A DNA stretch of 64,000 bases from an uncultured Eubacteriales bacterium (GCA_934378145.1 CAKXXW010000008.1:1-64000); one strand, 5' to 3'; counted from the first letter of the stretch, positions 32,359 through 41,564 are shown. Notes: generated from the letters alone by a model not told the origin. Made by a program: numbers and translations.

Positions 32359-33213
32359 TTGAGCGAAAGATTTTCTTACAATTCGGACGACCTTAAGCGG
32401 ATGCCGAAGCGCCCCGAAAGGTCAAACAAAGGCACATTCGGCAGTCTTCTCGTCATCGGCGGCTCGGTCGGAATGGCGGGAGCCGGATATTTTGCGGCAA
32501 AGGCGGCATACAGGACGGGTTGCGGGCTTGTAAGGCTTCTGACACCCGAAGAAAATCTCTCGGTCTATCAGACCCTGATCCCCGAGGCGACAGTGACCGT
32601 CTATAATTCCGCATCCCCCGATCCGGCAACGGTCAAAAACGCCGTTGCGCGTGCCTCGGCGGTCGTCATCGGAGTCGGTCTCGGATGTACGGAGCAGTCA
32701 AAGGCGGTACTCCGTGCGGCGCTTGAAGCCTGCACCGTGCCTCTCGTGATAGACGCCGACGGGCTGAATCTTATTTCAGCCGACAAAAGCCTTTTTGACC
32801 TTGTCCCGCCAAACACGGTGTTTACGCCGCACCCCGCCGAAATGTCAAGGCTGACAGGGCTTCCCGTCGCGTCGGTGCTTGAGGATATTCCGTCAGTGTG
32901 TGAGGATTTCGCAAAGGCTCACAGGGCGATATGCGTTCTGAAGGATCACGAGACCGCCGTTTCGAACGGGAGTAAAACTATGATAAACCACAGCGGAAAC
33001 AGCGGAATGGCGACCGGCGGCTCGGGCGATGTCCTCGCGGGGATGATAGGCTCGATAACGGCGCAGGGAGCCTTGCCCTTTGACGCCGCCGCGCTCGGCG
33101 TCTTCATCCACGGTCTTGCGGGTGATGCCGCCGCAGAGGAGCTGTCCGAATATTCCGTGAATGCATCGGATATTATCGACTTTATTCCGAGGATAATGAA
33201 AAGAATACCCTAA
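32359..33213 (+). CDS. nnrD: ADP-dependent NAD(P)H-hydrate dehydratase
   Basis: The 284-residue protein is a YjeF C-terminal (ribokinase-like) domain: GTFGSLLVIGGSVGMAGAGY at the start, PLVIDADGLNLISA, VFTPHPAEMSRLTGL, and the nucleotide motif NSGMATGGSGDVLAGMIGSI near residue 220. It dehydrates damaged NAD(P)H hydrates using ADP. The N-terminal epimerase domain is absent, so epimerisation, if present, is encoded elsewhere. The start is TTG at 32359 behind AAAAGGAG. Confidence 0.92.
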   Translation: MSERFSYNSDDLKRMPKRPERSNKGTFGSLLVIGGSVGMAGAGYFAAKAAYRTGCGLVRLLTPEENLSVYQTLIPEATVTVYNSASPDPATVKNAVARASAVVIGVGLGCTEQSKAVLRAALEACTVPLVIDADGLNLISADKSLFDLVPPNTVFTPHPAEMSRLTGLPVASVLEDIPSVCEDFAKAHRAICVLKDHETAVSNGSKTMINHSGNSGMATGGSGDVLAGMIGSITAQGALPFDAAALGVFIHGLAGDAAAEELSEYSVNASDIIDFIPRIMKRIP

Positions 33214-33220
33214 AAAGAAA

Positions 33221-33258
33221 AACATGAGCCTTCCCTAAACGGAAAGGCTCGTGTTTTT
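33221..33258. terminator. Bidirectional terminator between nnrD and the acyl-CoA ligase
   Basis: AACATGAGCCTTCC and GGAAAGGCTCGTGTT form a stem with one bulge around CTAAAC, flanked by A and T tracts on both sides. Confidence 0.85.
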
Positions 33259-34967
33259 CACTTTATCTTATATCTCATTATCTTCTTTGCGGTATTTCTC
33301 TCGAAGGGTTCGCGGCGGACCTCGACGCGGAGCATCTTCTTGTAGCTCGGGAGGGTCTTGTTTACCTCTTCGATCTTGCTCTTCATAAGAGCGTAGACCT
33401 TCTCGTCGTCGGTCTCGGTCACAAGGTCGGGATTAGGCACGCAGATAGCTGTCAGCACAGGCTCGCCGTTCGTTTCTCTGACCGTTACGACCGCCTCGAG
33501 TATCTCGGGGATCGGTGCGATATGCTCTTCAAGCTCCTCCGGGAAGACATTCTTGCCGTTCGAGAGGATTATGACATTCTTCTTGCGTCCCGTGATGAAG
33601 ATATAGCCTTCATTGTCGATATAACCTATATCGCCCGTCCGGAACCAGCCGTCCTCGGTGAAAGCCTCCTTCGTTGCCTCGGGATCCTTGAAATATCCCA
33701 TCATGACATTGTCGCCCGAAACGCAGATCTCTCCGGTCTCGTCCGACTCGTCCTGTTTGTCGATCCTCACACGGCAGCCCTTGACCGGCTGACCGACCGA
33801 GTGGAACTTAACCTTTCCGGGGGAGTTGACCGCTACGAGCGGCGCGCACTCGGTTATTCCGTAGCCCTCAAGCACCGTGATACCGAAAGCATAAAAGTCC
33901 TTGATTATCTGAGGCGACAGCGGTGCGCCGCCGCAGACTATGCTCTTGAGGTTGCCTCCGAAGGCTCCCGTGACCTGTGCAAAGAGCTTCTGGCGCTTGT
34001 CGATACCGAAGAAAAGCAGGAAGTTGCTGAGTCCCATGGCGAATTTCAGCTTCTTCTCCATCTTGCGCTTCTTGACCTCGTCCCATATCTTCTTGTGCAT
34101 CGTCTCGACGATGAGCGGCACGAGCATAAGCGCGTTCGGCTTATACCACGCAAAATTCTTCATTATATGCTTCAGGCTGTCGTTTATCAGTATCTCGGCA
34201 CCGAGCATCTGTATTGCCATCTCGCCGCAGGTTATCTCGTAGGAATGGTGCGGGGGAAGGATAGACACAAAAGTGTTGTTCATATCGTAGGACATCGAAA
34301 GCACCGAGGCATTCGCGGCAGCGGTAAGGTTCTTATGTGACAGCATGACTCCCTTTGCCGTTCCCGTCGTACCCGAGGTAAAGAGCAGTGCAGACATCTT
34401 TCCCATATCTATCTTGTGGTCGACAAAACTGCGGTTGCCCTTTTCGAGCGCTGCCTGTCCGAGTTCTATTATCTCTTCAATCGTTTTGACCTTGTCGGAG
34501 AATCTGAAATTCTCTCCCGGCTGGATCGGTATGAAGTATTCGACATCGGGAAGCTGATCGGCTATCTCCGCGATCTTTTTGTTCTGGTTTTTGGTATAGA
34601 CGACCGCCTTGACCTCGGCACGGATTATGAAATTCACCGTCTGGTCAGGGTGAATGTCACGGTCTATCGGTACCGCGTAGCCGCCGCCAGTCGTCGCCGC
34701 GTAATAGGTGGCAAAGAATCTCGGATGGACATCTCCGGTGATCGCTATGCCGGCATCCATTATCCCGAGTTCGGCAAAAGCCGTGCCTATCGCATCGACC
34801 TCGGCACGCATACGGTGATATGAATATTCGTGGAAATCCTCTTTGTCCTCTTTATACCAATACAGCGTCTTTTCGCCGTATTCTTCATCGTTCCTGTAAA
34901 CAAGATGACGCAAATTCTCGACGGGTCTTGCAGGAACGGCACCTTTAAGGTTGTTTATCATTCGCAT
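33258..34967 (-). CDS. AMP-binding long-chain fatty acid-CoA ligase-like enzyme
   Basis: The 569-residue protein has the adenylation motifs SALLFTSGTTGTAKGVMLSH near residue 195 (P-loop), VLEGYGITECAPLVAVN, the hinge GWFRTGDIGYIDNEGYIFIT and the C-terminal catalytic lysine region PFERNTAKKIMRYKIK. It activates a carboxylic acid as an acyl-adenylate and transfers it to CoA. The sequence after the P-loop (PPHHSYEITCGEMAIQMLGA) follows the long-chain acyl-CoA synthetase pattern. GGGAGG precedes the ATG. It is monocistronic. Confidence 0.9.
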   Translation of the reverse strand: MRMINNLKGAVPARPVENLRHLVYRNDEEYGEKTLYWYKEDKEDFHEYSYHRMRAEVDAIGTAFAELGIMDAGIAITGDVHPRFFATYYAATTGGGYAVPIDRDIHPDQTVNFIIRAEVKAVVYTKNQNKKIAEIADQLPDVEYFIPIQPGENFRFSDKVKTIEEIIELGQAALEKGNRSFVDHKIDMGKMSALLFTSGTTGTAKGVMLSHKNLTAAANASVLSMSYDMNNTFVSILPPHHSYEITCGEMAIQMLGAEILINDSLKHIMKNFAWYKPNALMLVPLIVETMHKKIWDEVKKRKMEKKLKFAMGLSNFLLFFGIDKRQKLFAQVTGAFGGNLKSIVCGGAPLSPQIIKDFYAFGITVLEGYGITECAPLVAVNSPGKVKFHSVGQPVKGCRVRIDKQDESDETGEICVSGDNVMMGYFKDPEATKEAFTEDGWFRTGDIGYIDNEGYIFITGRKKNVIILSNGKNVFPEELEEHIAPIPEILEAVVTVRETNGEPVLTAICVPNPDLVTETDDEKVYALMKSKIEEVNKTLPSYKKMLRVEVRREPFERNTAKKIMRYKIK

Positions 34968-34998
34968 AAGGTCGCCTCCCGTAAATCAGTTACATCAT

Positions 34999-35028
34999 AT
35001 TATAGGTATTATACCCCTCTGTTGTCAG
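34999..35028 (-). promoter_or_regulatory. Candidate acyl-CoA ligase promoter
   Basis: Minus-strand CTGACA (35028-35023), 18 bases, TATAAT (35004-34999), about 30 bases before the ATG. An imperfect dyad TCAGTC/GACTGA lies just upstream and could bind a regulator. Confidence 0.6.
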
Positions 35029-35145
35029 TCTTTTCCGATTATTTGACTGAAAAAAATATGTAAAACATTTATTGCTGTTTTCTAAAAACAAGAATAAATA
35101 TATTTGGCAGTATTTTGCATTTATTTTTTGAGGCAGACACAGCTA

Positions 35146-35174
35146 TTGACACGGTTCCTGCCGTATGCTATAAT
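35146..35174 (+). promoter_or_regulatory. Sigma-A promoter of the glycosylase gene
   Basis: TTGACA (35146-35151), 17 bases, TATAAT (35169-35174), a full consensus match. Confidence 0.9.
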
Positions 35175-35207
35175 TCCGGTAAAACATAACCGACAAAGGA
35201 GGCATTT

Positions 35208-35735
35208 ATGGAGATACTCCGAAGCGATATATATTCCCTTCCGGCGCCCGAGCTTGCACCGCTCCTGCTCGGCAGATTCCTGTGCAGACGGACAGACGGC
35301 GGCGGGACATTGAGGCTCAGAATAACCGAGACAGAGGCTTACTTCGGTGAGGAAGACACCGCCTGCCACGCAAATCACGGGCGCACGCCGCGTACAGAGA
35401 CGCTCTACCTGCCGGGCGGGTATGCCTATGTTTATCTCTGCTACGGGATCCATTCCCTACTCAATGTCGTTAGCGGAAGCGAGGGGCATCCCGAAGCCGT
35501 TCTGATACGCGGCGTTGAAGGCTTCACGGGGCCCGGGCGGCTCACTAAAGCAATGAGCATCACGAGAGCGCAGAACGCAAAACTCCTCGTACCCGAAAAC
35601 GGTCTTTGGCTCGAGGATGATAAATCACCTGTTCCGGAATACAGGACTTCTCCGCGCGTCGGGATAGACTACGCCGCCGAGGAAGACCGGATGCGGCATT
35701 GGCGATTTATGATAAAATTGCAAAAGCCGCATTAA
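35208..35735 (+). CDS. 3-methyladenine DNA glycosylase (AAG/MPG family)
   Basis: The 175-residue protein has the family motifs LAPLLLGRFLCRR, ITETEAYFGEEDTACHANHG (the Glu in TETEAY activates water), YVYLCYGIHSLLNVVSGSEG and AVLIRGVEGFTGPGRLTKAM, and ends in a typical W-R-F-x-I-K segment. It removes alkylated purines from DNA. It is slightly shorter than most homologues (about 190-200). AAGGAGG precedes the ATG. Confidence 0.92.
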   Translation: MEILRSDIYSLPAPELAPLLLGRFLCRRTDGGGTLRLRITETEAYFGEEDTACHANHGRTPRTETLYLPGGYAYVYLCYGIHSLLNVVSGSEGHPEAVLIRGVEGFTGPGRLTKAMSITRAQNAKLLVPENGLWLEDDKSPVPEYRTSPRVGIDYAAEEDRMRHWRFMIKLQKPH

Positions 35736-35767
35736 CAGCCCCTTTTGTTTTATGTGCATCAAGCATA

Positions 35768-35796
35768 TTGCAATCGCGGCGGTATTGTGATATAAT
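35768..35796 (+). promoter_or_regulatory. Sigma-A promoter of the PTS-IIC-like gene
   Basis: TTGCAA (35768-35773), 17 bases, TATAAT (35791-35796), 33 bases before the ATG. Confidence 0.85.
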
Positions 35797-35828
35797 TAAG
35801 GTAAATAAATACAATCGAGGGTTTCTAT

Positions 35829-36983
35829 ATGAAAGAAAAAAATCCCGAAAAAGCCGGACTTTTCACCAAAGAAGGTCTGAAAGCCCGCGCAAAGCTCTAT
35901 TTTGTTGACGCAATGGGCGCCATGGCGCTCGGTCTGTTCGCCTCGCTCCTCATAGGTACGATCTTCAATACGATCGGAGACAAGGTACCTTACCTCGAAT
36001 TTTTCAAAACGGTAGCGAAATTCGCGCAGGGTGCGACCGGAATGGCTATCGGTGTCGCGATCGCGCTGAAGCTCAAAATGCCGCCGCTCGTCGTCTTCTC
36101 GTGCGCGACCGTCGGAAGCATCGCAAACGCTATGGGCGCGATAATCGACAGCGGAAAGATCCTCACATGGGCGGCTACCGCAAAGGGTGAGAGCGGAGTC
36201 TTCTATGCCGCAGGCCCCGCCGGTGCCTTCTTTGCAATAATAATCGCATGCGAGGTCGGAAAGCTCGTCTCGCAGAAGACAAAGGTCGACATCCTTGTCA
36301 CTCCGACGGTGACGATACTCACGGGCTTTGCCGCATCTTGGCTCATCTGCCCGATCATCTCCTATGTTATGTACTATCTCGGAGTCTTCATCAACACGGC
36401 AACAGGATTTGCCCCGATAATTATGGGCATCGTGATCTCGGTCGTCGTCGGAATGATACTCACTCTCCCGATCTCGAGCGCCGCGATATGCAGTATGGTG
36501 TTCTCGGCGCAGGCGATAGAAGCCGCAGTTGCGTCTCAGGGCAACGCCGACGGACTTCTCCTTGCCGGAGGAGCCGCCGCTGTCGGATGCTGTGCGCAGA
36601 TGGTCGGCTTTGCCGTGATGTCCTTTAAGGAAAACAGATGGGGCGGGCTTGTGTCTCAGGGACTCGGCACCTCGATGCTCCAGATGGGAAATATTATGAA
36701 AAATCCCCGCATATGGATCCCGCCCACACTCGCGGGAGCCGTGGTAGGTCCCCTTTCAACGACTGTCTTCAAACTCAAATGCACGGGTGTCGCCGCCGGA
36801 ATGGGAACATGCGGACTTGTAGGTCCCATCGGGATCTTCAGTGACACCGGAAACAATGCCATGATGTGGGTCGGAATGATCCTTCTCTGCATCGTTCTTC
36901 CCGCCGGTATATCGCTCGGCGTAGGTCAGCTCTTCCGTAAGATCGGCTGGATAAAGGAAAACGACCTTAAACTCGATCAATAA
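35829..36983 (+). CDS. PTS EIIC-like permease (PTS_EIIC_2 family)
   Basis: The 384-residue protein has about ten hydrophobic segments and glycine-rich helices (DAMGAMALGLFASLLIGTIF, QGATGMAIGVAIALKLKMPP, GLLLAGGAAAVGCCAQMVGF, VAAGMGTCGLVGPIGIFSDT). These match PTS_EIIC_2 (PF13303), putative sugar-specific PTS membrane components that act without obvious EIIA/EIIB partners. No EIIA or EIIB gene is nearby, so transport may not be phosphorylation-coupled. Confidence 0.85.
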   Translation: MKEKNPEKAGLFTKEGLKARAKLYFVDAMGAMALGLFASLLIGTIFNTIGDKVPYLEFFKTVAKFAQGATGMAIGVAIALKLKMPPLVVFSCATVGSIANAMGAIIDSGKILTWAATAKGESGVFYAAGPAGAFFAIIIACEVGKLVSQKTKVDILVTPTVTILTGFAASWLICPIISYVMYYLGVFINTATGFAPIIMGIVISVVVGMILTLPISSAAICSMVFSAQAIEAAVASQGNADGLLLAGGAAAVGCCAQMVGFAVMSFKENRWGGLVSQGLGTSMLQMGNIMKNPRIWIPPTLAGAVVGPLSTTVFKLKCTGVAAGMGTCGLVGPIGIFSDTGNNAMMWVGMILLCIVLPAGISLGVGQLFRKIGWIKENDLKLDQ

Positions 36984-37006
36984 TTTTGCAGGGAGGTTAT
37001 ACAAAA

Positions 37007-37567
37007 ATGAGAAAGAATCTCGGAGCAAAGCCCCTTACCTATCCGCAGCCCGTGTTTATTCTTGCCGCCTACGGAGAAGATATGACTCCGTGCGCCATGA
37101 ATGCCGCATGGGGCGGGATCAGCGATGACAAGGAGCTTTCCATGTGCATCAGCGCCGGACACAAGACAACAAAGGACATCCTCGCGCGAAAAGCGTTCAC
37201 CGTCAGCATGGCTGACGCCGATCATGTTGCCGAATGTGACTATGTGGGAATCGTTTCGGGCAACTCGGTCCCCGACAAGTTTGCAAAGGCGGGCTTCCAT
37301 GCCGTAAAATCGGATTTTGTCGATGCGCCGCTTATCGAAGAGCTTCCCGTTGCCGTTGAGTGCAGGCTCAAAAGCTACGATCCCGAGAGCTGTCGCCTTG
37401 TCGGTGAGATAGTCAATGTAAGCGTTGACGAAAAGGTCCTTGACGCAAACGGCAAGGTCGACACCGCAAAGGTCCGTCCGATAACCTTCGATCCCTTCAA
37501 CAATGACTATGTCGTCCTCGGAGAGGTCGTCGGGAAGGCATTCTCCGAAGGCAAAAAGTTAAAGTAA
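37007..37567 (+). CDS. Flavin reductase-like FMN-binding protein
   Basis: The 186-residue protein matches flavin-reductase-like domain proteins: NLGAKPLTYPQPVFILAAYG, a PCAMNAAWGGISDDKELSMC core (FMN-binding strand pair) and KTTKDILARKAFTVSMADAD. The split-barrel fold binds FMN and usually accepts electrons from NAD(P)H. It starts at ATG 37007 behind GGGAGG, 23 bases after the permease stop, so it is probably co-transcribed. A methionine further upstream overlaps that ribosome site. Confidence 0.85.
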   Translation: MRKNLGAKPLTYPQPVFILAAYGEDMTPCAMNAAWGGISDDKELSMCISAGHKTTKDILARKAFTVSMADADHVAECDYVGIVSGNSVPDKFAKAGFHAVKSDFVDAPLIEELPVAVECRLKSYDPESCRLVGEIVNVSVDEKVLDANGKVDTAKVRPITFDPFNNDYVVLGEVVGKAFSEGKKLK

Positions 37568-37570
37568 GTC

Positions 37571-37948
37571 ATGTGGTTTTGGGTGTATATGCTCGTTATT
37601 GATCTTCTGATTCCCCTTACCATGATAATTTTCGGGCGGATATTTATGAGATCCGCACCAAAGGAGATCAATTCAACATTCGGTTACAGAACCGGCAGAT
37701 CTATGCAGAACAGGGACACATGGGATTTTGCGCACAGATATTTCGGACGGATCTGGTTTATCTGCGGTCTGATAATTCTGCCGCTTTCCTTGATCGCCAT
37801 GGTATTTGTTCTCGGTCAGTCCGAAAGAACAGTCGGCTATGTGGGAACCGCAGTATGCATTGCACAGCTCGTGCCTATGGCATTGGCAATAGTCCCTACC
37901 GAGGCAGCACTGAAGAAAAATTTTGACACAAACGGCCAAAGAAAATAA
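37571..37948 (+). CDS. SdpI-like membrane protein
   Basis: The 125-residue protein has three hydrophobic segments and the SdpI-family motif INSTFGYRTGRSMQNRDTWD followed by FAHRYFGRIW. In Bacillus subtilis SdpI is the immunity protein against the SdpC toxin; most short homologues of this type have no tested role. It begins three bases after the flavin-reductase stop and ends the transcript before a strong terminator. Confidence 0.8.
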   Translation: MWFWVYMLVIDLLIPLTMIIFGRIFMRSAPKEINSTFGYRTGRSMQNRDTWDFAHRYFGRIWFICGLIILPLSLIAMVFVLGQSERTVGYVGTAVCIAQLVPMALAIVPTEAALKKNFDTNGQRK

Positions 37949-37959
37949 AAGCCAAACAG

Positions 37960-37995
37960 ACAGCCTCCGCAGCAATGCTACGGAGGCTGTTTGTT
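37960..37995. terminator. Bidirectional terminator
   Basis: ACAGCCTCCG and CGGAGGCTGT form a ten-base stem around CAGCAATGCTA, which can extend inward with AGCA/TGCT. It lies between the SdpI-like gene (plus) and infB (minus). Confidence 0.85.
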
Positions 37996-38000
37996 TGTAA

Positions 38001-40907
38001 TTACTGTTCTATCTCTTCCATATAGAAGGCTTCGAGAACATCCCCGACCTTTATGTCGTTGAACTTCTCAAGACCGACACCGCACTCATAGCCCGAGGCT
38101 ACCTCGCGTACATCGTCCTTGAACCTTCTGAGCGAGGAGATCTTATCCTCGAAAATGACCTTGCTGTCGCGGAGAACACGGATCTGATTGTTGCGTCCGA
38201 TCTTGCCGTCCTGAACATAAGATCCGGCGATAGTTCCGACATTCGGGACATGGATCGTCTGCCTGACCTCTGCATGACCGTTTATGACCTCGCGGTACTT
38301 CGGCGCAAGCATTCCCTTCATAGCCGCGGTGATCTCTTCGATGCAGCTGTAAATTACGCGGTAGGTGCGTATCTCGACATTCTGACGCTCCGCGCTGTCA
38401 AGTGCAGCCTTATCCGGACGAACATTGAATCCGACGATTATAGCGTTCGAGACCGCGGCAAGCATAACATCGCCTTCGGTAACGCCACCCGCGGCGGCGT
38501 GGATGACATTGACCTTGACCTCTTCATTTGAGAGCTTCTCGAGCGAGAGCCTTACAGCCTCGGCAGATCCCATAACATCGGCTTTGACGATGATATTGAG
38601 GGACTTGACGCCCTCCGCCATCTGAGCGAAGAGGTCATTGAGGCTTGCGCGGCTGTTCGCCTTGAATTCGGCTTCCTTGGCGCTCGTCTTTCTGCGCTCG
38701 GCAAGCTCACGCGCCATGCGCTCGTCCTCGACTGCGAGAAGCTCGTCTCCCGCGGTCGGCAGGTCGGCAAGACCCGTGACCTCGACAGGCACCGACGGTC
38801 CGGCAGCCTTGACGGGCTTTCCGTTGTGGTCGGTCATGGAGCGAACGCGTCCGACCGAGGTACCCGCGATAACGATGTCGCCGCTTCTGAGCGTGCCGTT
38901 CTGCACAAGCACGGTGGCGACGGGACCCCTGCCCTTGTCAAGTCTTGATTCGATTATGATACCCTTCGCACGGCGGTTGGGATTCGCTTTGTATTCCTGA
39001 ACCTCCGCGATAAGAAGGATGCTCTCAAGGAGGTTATCAATACCCATCTTCGTGACGGCAGAAACGGGAACGCACATAACATCACCGCCCCAATCCTCCG
39101 GCACGAGGTCGTATTTCGTAAGCTCCTGCTTGATCCCTTCGGGATTCGCGCCGGGCTTATCCATCTTGTTTATTGCAACGATTATCTGAACACCGGCAGC
39201 CTTCGCATGATTTATAGCCTCTACCGTCTGCGGCATGATACCGTCATCGGCGGCGACAACAAGTATCGCTATATCGGTCGCCTGCGCTCCCCTTGCACGC
39301 ATGGCGGTGAACGCCTCGTGTCCCGGGGTGTCAAGGAAGGTTATATCCTTGCCGTTGATATTGACTCTGTAAGCACCTATGTGCTGTGTGATACCGCCCG
39401 CCTCGCCGGAGGTCACATTCGTGTGACGGATCGCGTCAAGCAGAGAGGTCTTTCCGTGGTCGACATGACCCATAACGCAGACGACAGGCGCGCGTTCGAC
39501 GAGCTTATCGGGATCGTCCTCTGTCTGATCGAAGAGCTTCTCTTCGATAGTGACGACCACTTCCTTGCTCACCTCGGCACCGAGCTCATCGGCTACGAAG
39601 TAGGCAGTGTCGTAATCTATGACCTCGTTGACCGATGCCATCATTCCCATCATCATGAGCTTCTTAACGACCTCACCCGCCGTGACCTTGAGTCTCTGCG
39701 CAAGCTCGCCGACGGTTATCTCATCGGGAATGGTGATCTTGAGGGGCTGTTTCTTGACGGGAGGTGCGGCTTTTTTAGCCTGCTTTATGTTTTTCCCGTC
39801 CTTTGCGGTGGGCATCCTGTTGCCGCCGACATTCTTCTGCGGCATGGCACGGTTGCTTCCGACCGATTTTCTTACCTTTGTATTTCCGCCCTTGACATCG
39901 CGTACCGAATCCGGCACGAAGTTATCAAGGCGCTCGTCATATTTTGAAAGATCGACCGACGATCCGCGGGTATCGACGATCCTTGCGGCGCCGTGCTTCT
40001 GCTGAGTCACGGTCCCCTTCGGAGTCTGCGAACGAACGATTATCGTGGGCTGGAACTTCTCACGCACGACGCGCTGACCGTTTCCGTCGCCCTTATCCAT
40101 ACCGGGACGCTGTCCCTGCGGACGACCGCCCTGCTGCTGACCGTACTGCGGACGACCGCCGTTCTGCTGCTGGTTTCCGCCCTGCTGACCGTAGGGTCTC
40201 TGCTGATAGGACTGACCGTTGCCGTTCTGAGGTCTCTGCCCCTGCTGATTGCCGTAGGGCTGACCGTTCTGCGGACGACCGTCGCCCTGTCTGAACTGCT
40301 GCTGAGGTCTGCCTTGCTGCTGACCGTACTGTCCCTGCGGACGGTTCTGCGGCTGCTGCGGTCTCGGTGCATCGGGCTTCCTTGCGGGCTGAGGATTCTC
40401 CTGCGCCCTGTTCTGTGCCGGCTGAGGCGTTGCCGCCTTCGGCGCGGGCTGGGGCTGAGGTGCCTGAACCTTCTGCTGGACCGGCTTTTCGGCGACCTTT
40501 TCCGGAGCTTTTTCGGGCGCCTTTGCCTTGGGGGCTTCGGGCGCTGTCGGCTTCGCTTCCTGCTTCGGAGCCGCCGGTGCAGGCTTTTCGGGTGCCGGCG
40601 CGGGAGCGGGCTTTACCTCCTCCGCGGGTGCCGGCTTTGCAGTCTCTGCCGTCGGCGCGGGAGCCTTCTTCTCCTCTTTCTTTTTCAGAACCGAGGGAAT
40701 ATATGTCACTCCGTCAATATATTCGTCTATCCCGACGATCTGATGCTTTTTCGTCAGCAGATCCAAAAGCAGGTTGAACTCACCCGGTTCGAGGTTTTTC
40801 TGAGTCTTAAGCTCCACCCCCGCGCCGGACATAAGCTCCACCATATCCTTCGCCTTGATATTGAGATCCTTTGCCAGTTGATTGACCTTGTACTGAATCT
40901 GAGCCAT
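38001..40907 (-). CDS. infB: Translation initiation factor IF-2
   Basis: The 968-residue GTPase delivers initiator tRNA. A short N-terminal IF2-N domain (KVNQLAKDLNIKAKDMVELM) is followed by a long low-complexity stretch (residues about 80-290), first Pro/Ala/Lys-rich, then Gln/Gly/Arg/Asn-rich with many QQ-G-RP-Q repeats. A second IF2-N domain lies near 400. The G domain starts with VVCVMGHVDHGKTSLLDAIR near residue 475, with DTPGHEAF and NKMD. The C-terminal domains end in GLEKFNDIKVGDVLEAFYME. The gene is the last of the rimP-nusA-rnpM-ylxQ-infB operon. GGAG precedes the ATG. Confidence 0.98.
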   Translation of the reverse strand: MAQIQYKVNQLAKDLNIKAKDMVELMSGAGVELKTQKNLEPGEFNLLLDLLTKKHQIVGIDEYIDGVTYIPSVLKKKEEKKAPAPTAETAKPAPAEEVKPAPAPAPEKPAPAAPKQEAKPTAPEAPKAKAPEKAPEKVAEKPVQQKVQAPQPQPAPKAATPQPAQNRAQENPQPARKPDAPRPQQPQNRPQGQYGQQQGRPQQQFRQGDGRPQNGQPYGNQQGQRPQNGNGQSYQQRPYGQQGGNQQQNGGRPQYGQQQGGRPQGQRPGMDKGDGNGQRVVREKFQPTIIVRSQTPKGTVTQQKHGAARIVDTRGSSVDLSKYDERLDNFVPDSVRDVKGGNTKVRKSVGSNRAMPQKNVGGNRMPTAKDGKNIKQAKKAAPPVKKQPLKITIPDEITVGELAQRLKVTAGEVVKKLMMMGMMASVNEVIDYDTAYFVADELGAEVSKEVVVTIEEKLFDQTEDDPDKLVERAPVVCVMGHVDHGKTSLLDAIRHTNVTSGEAGGITQHIGAYRVNINGKDITFLDTPGHEAFTAMRARGAQATDIAILVVAADDGIMPQTVEAINHAKAAGVQIIVAINKMDKPGANPEGIKQELTKYDLVPEDWGGDVMCVPVSAVTKMGIDNLLESILLIAEVQEYKANPNRRAKGIIIESRLDKGRGPVATVLVQNGTLRSGDIVIAGTSVGRVRSMTDHNGKPVKAAGPSVPVEVTGLADLPTAGDELLAVEDERMARELAERRKTSAKEAEFKANSRASLNDLFAQMAEGVKSLNIIVKADVMGSAEAVRLSLEKLSNEEVKVNVIHAAAGGVTEGDVMLAAVSNAIIVGFNVRPDKAALDSAERQNVEIRTYRVIYSCIEEITAAMKGMLAPKYREVINGHAEVRQTIHVPNVGTIAGSYVQDGKIGRNNQIRVLRDSKVIFEDKISSLRRFKDDVREVASGYECGVGLEKFNDIKVGDVLEAFYMEEIEQ

Positions 40908-40938
40908 ATATTCTCCTTGCTCCTATAAAATAAAATAC

Positions 40939-41283
40939 TTATCGAATGTTCCCGTTGTTTTCCGCCGGGAGCTTACGGAGGACGGCTTCAAGCAGTCCCC
41001 TGTCGGTTATCCCGACGGCAGCCACGGGCTTTTTCTTTCCGACAGCGTACCCGAGGGCAAGCGCATCGGATCCGATGACATAATGAGCGATACCGTAGTA
41101 GGCACACCTGTCCTTCAGCCGCTTTGAAGTGTTGGCGGAGTTTCCGGACGCCTCTACGACCGCGAGCGGTGGACATTTCGAGATGCGCAACTCCTCACAG
41201 ATGCGGTCGGTACCGAATATCAGCTTTCCCGCCTTCGCGCAAAGTCCGATCACCGAAAGCAGTCTCTGCTCTTCAATGTTCAT
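40939..41283 (-). CDS. ylxQ: L7Ae-family ribosomal/kink-turn protein YlxQ
   Basis: The 114-residue protein has the L7Ae/L30e fold: LSVIGLCAKAGKLIFGTDRI, LAVVEASGNSANTSKRLKDR and AHYVIGSDALALGYAVGKKK. It binds kink-turn RNA in related Firmicutes. I chose ATG 41283, which follows GGGAG and overlaps the rnpM end by 11 bases; a TTG further upstream is unlikely. Confidence 0.9.
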   Translation of the reverse strand: MNIEEQRLLSVIGLCAKAGKLIFGTDRICEELRISKCPPLAVVEASGNSANTSKRLKDRCAYYGIAHYVIGSDALALGYAVGKKKPVAAVGITDRGLLEAVLRKLPAENNGNIR

Positions 41284-41563
41284 TTCCGTCAAGCTCCCTT
41301 TCAAGCCTTTCGTAGACCTCTTCGGTTATCGGAACCGAAAGGCTTTTTTCGAGCCTTCTGCTCTTTTTCGCCTTCACAAGGCAGGCTGAGTTTCTGCATA
41401 TATATGCTCCGCGCCCCGGCTTCTTTCCGGTAGCGTCAAGCGAGATCTCCCCCTCGGGGCTTCTGACTATCCTTATCAGCTCGGGCTTCGGGCGGTGAGA
41501 GGCACAGCCTATGCATTGACGCTCGGGAACCCTTCTGATCCCCGTCGACGAACCGCCCGCCAT
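41273..41563 (-). CDS. rnpM: RNase P modulator RnpM (YlxR)
   Basis: The 96-residue YlxR-family protein carries RRVPERQCIGCASHRPKPEL and KKPGRGAYICRNSACLVKAK, the conserved motif pair. It binds RNase P RNA in Bacillus subtilis and is usually encoded between nusA and ylxQ, as here. It starts one base before the nusA stop codon ends. Confidence 0.93.
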   Translation of the reverse strand: MAGGSSTGIRRVPERQCIGCASHRPKPELIRIVRSPEGEISLDATGKKPGRGAYICRNSACLVKAKKSRRLEKSLSVPITEEVYERLERELDGNEH

Positions 41564-41564
41564 T

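Noticed and set aside
35208..35735. Truncation of the 3-methyladenine glycosylase
   Set aside because: The protein is a little short, but all catalytic motifs and the final W-R-F-x-I-K stretch are present.
40080..40380. Short repeated units resembling a tandem DNA repeat or CRISPR-like array
   Set aside because: The repetition is explained by QQ-G-RP-Q codons in IF-2; unit lengths and sequence vary and there is no spacer structure.
39993..40928. A plus-strand frame of about 311 codons opposite the start of infB
   Set aside because: It is the complement of the low-complexity Gln/Pro/Ala region of IF-2 and consists of Leu/Arg runs; no ribosome site and no homology pattern.
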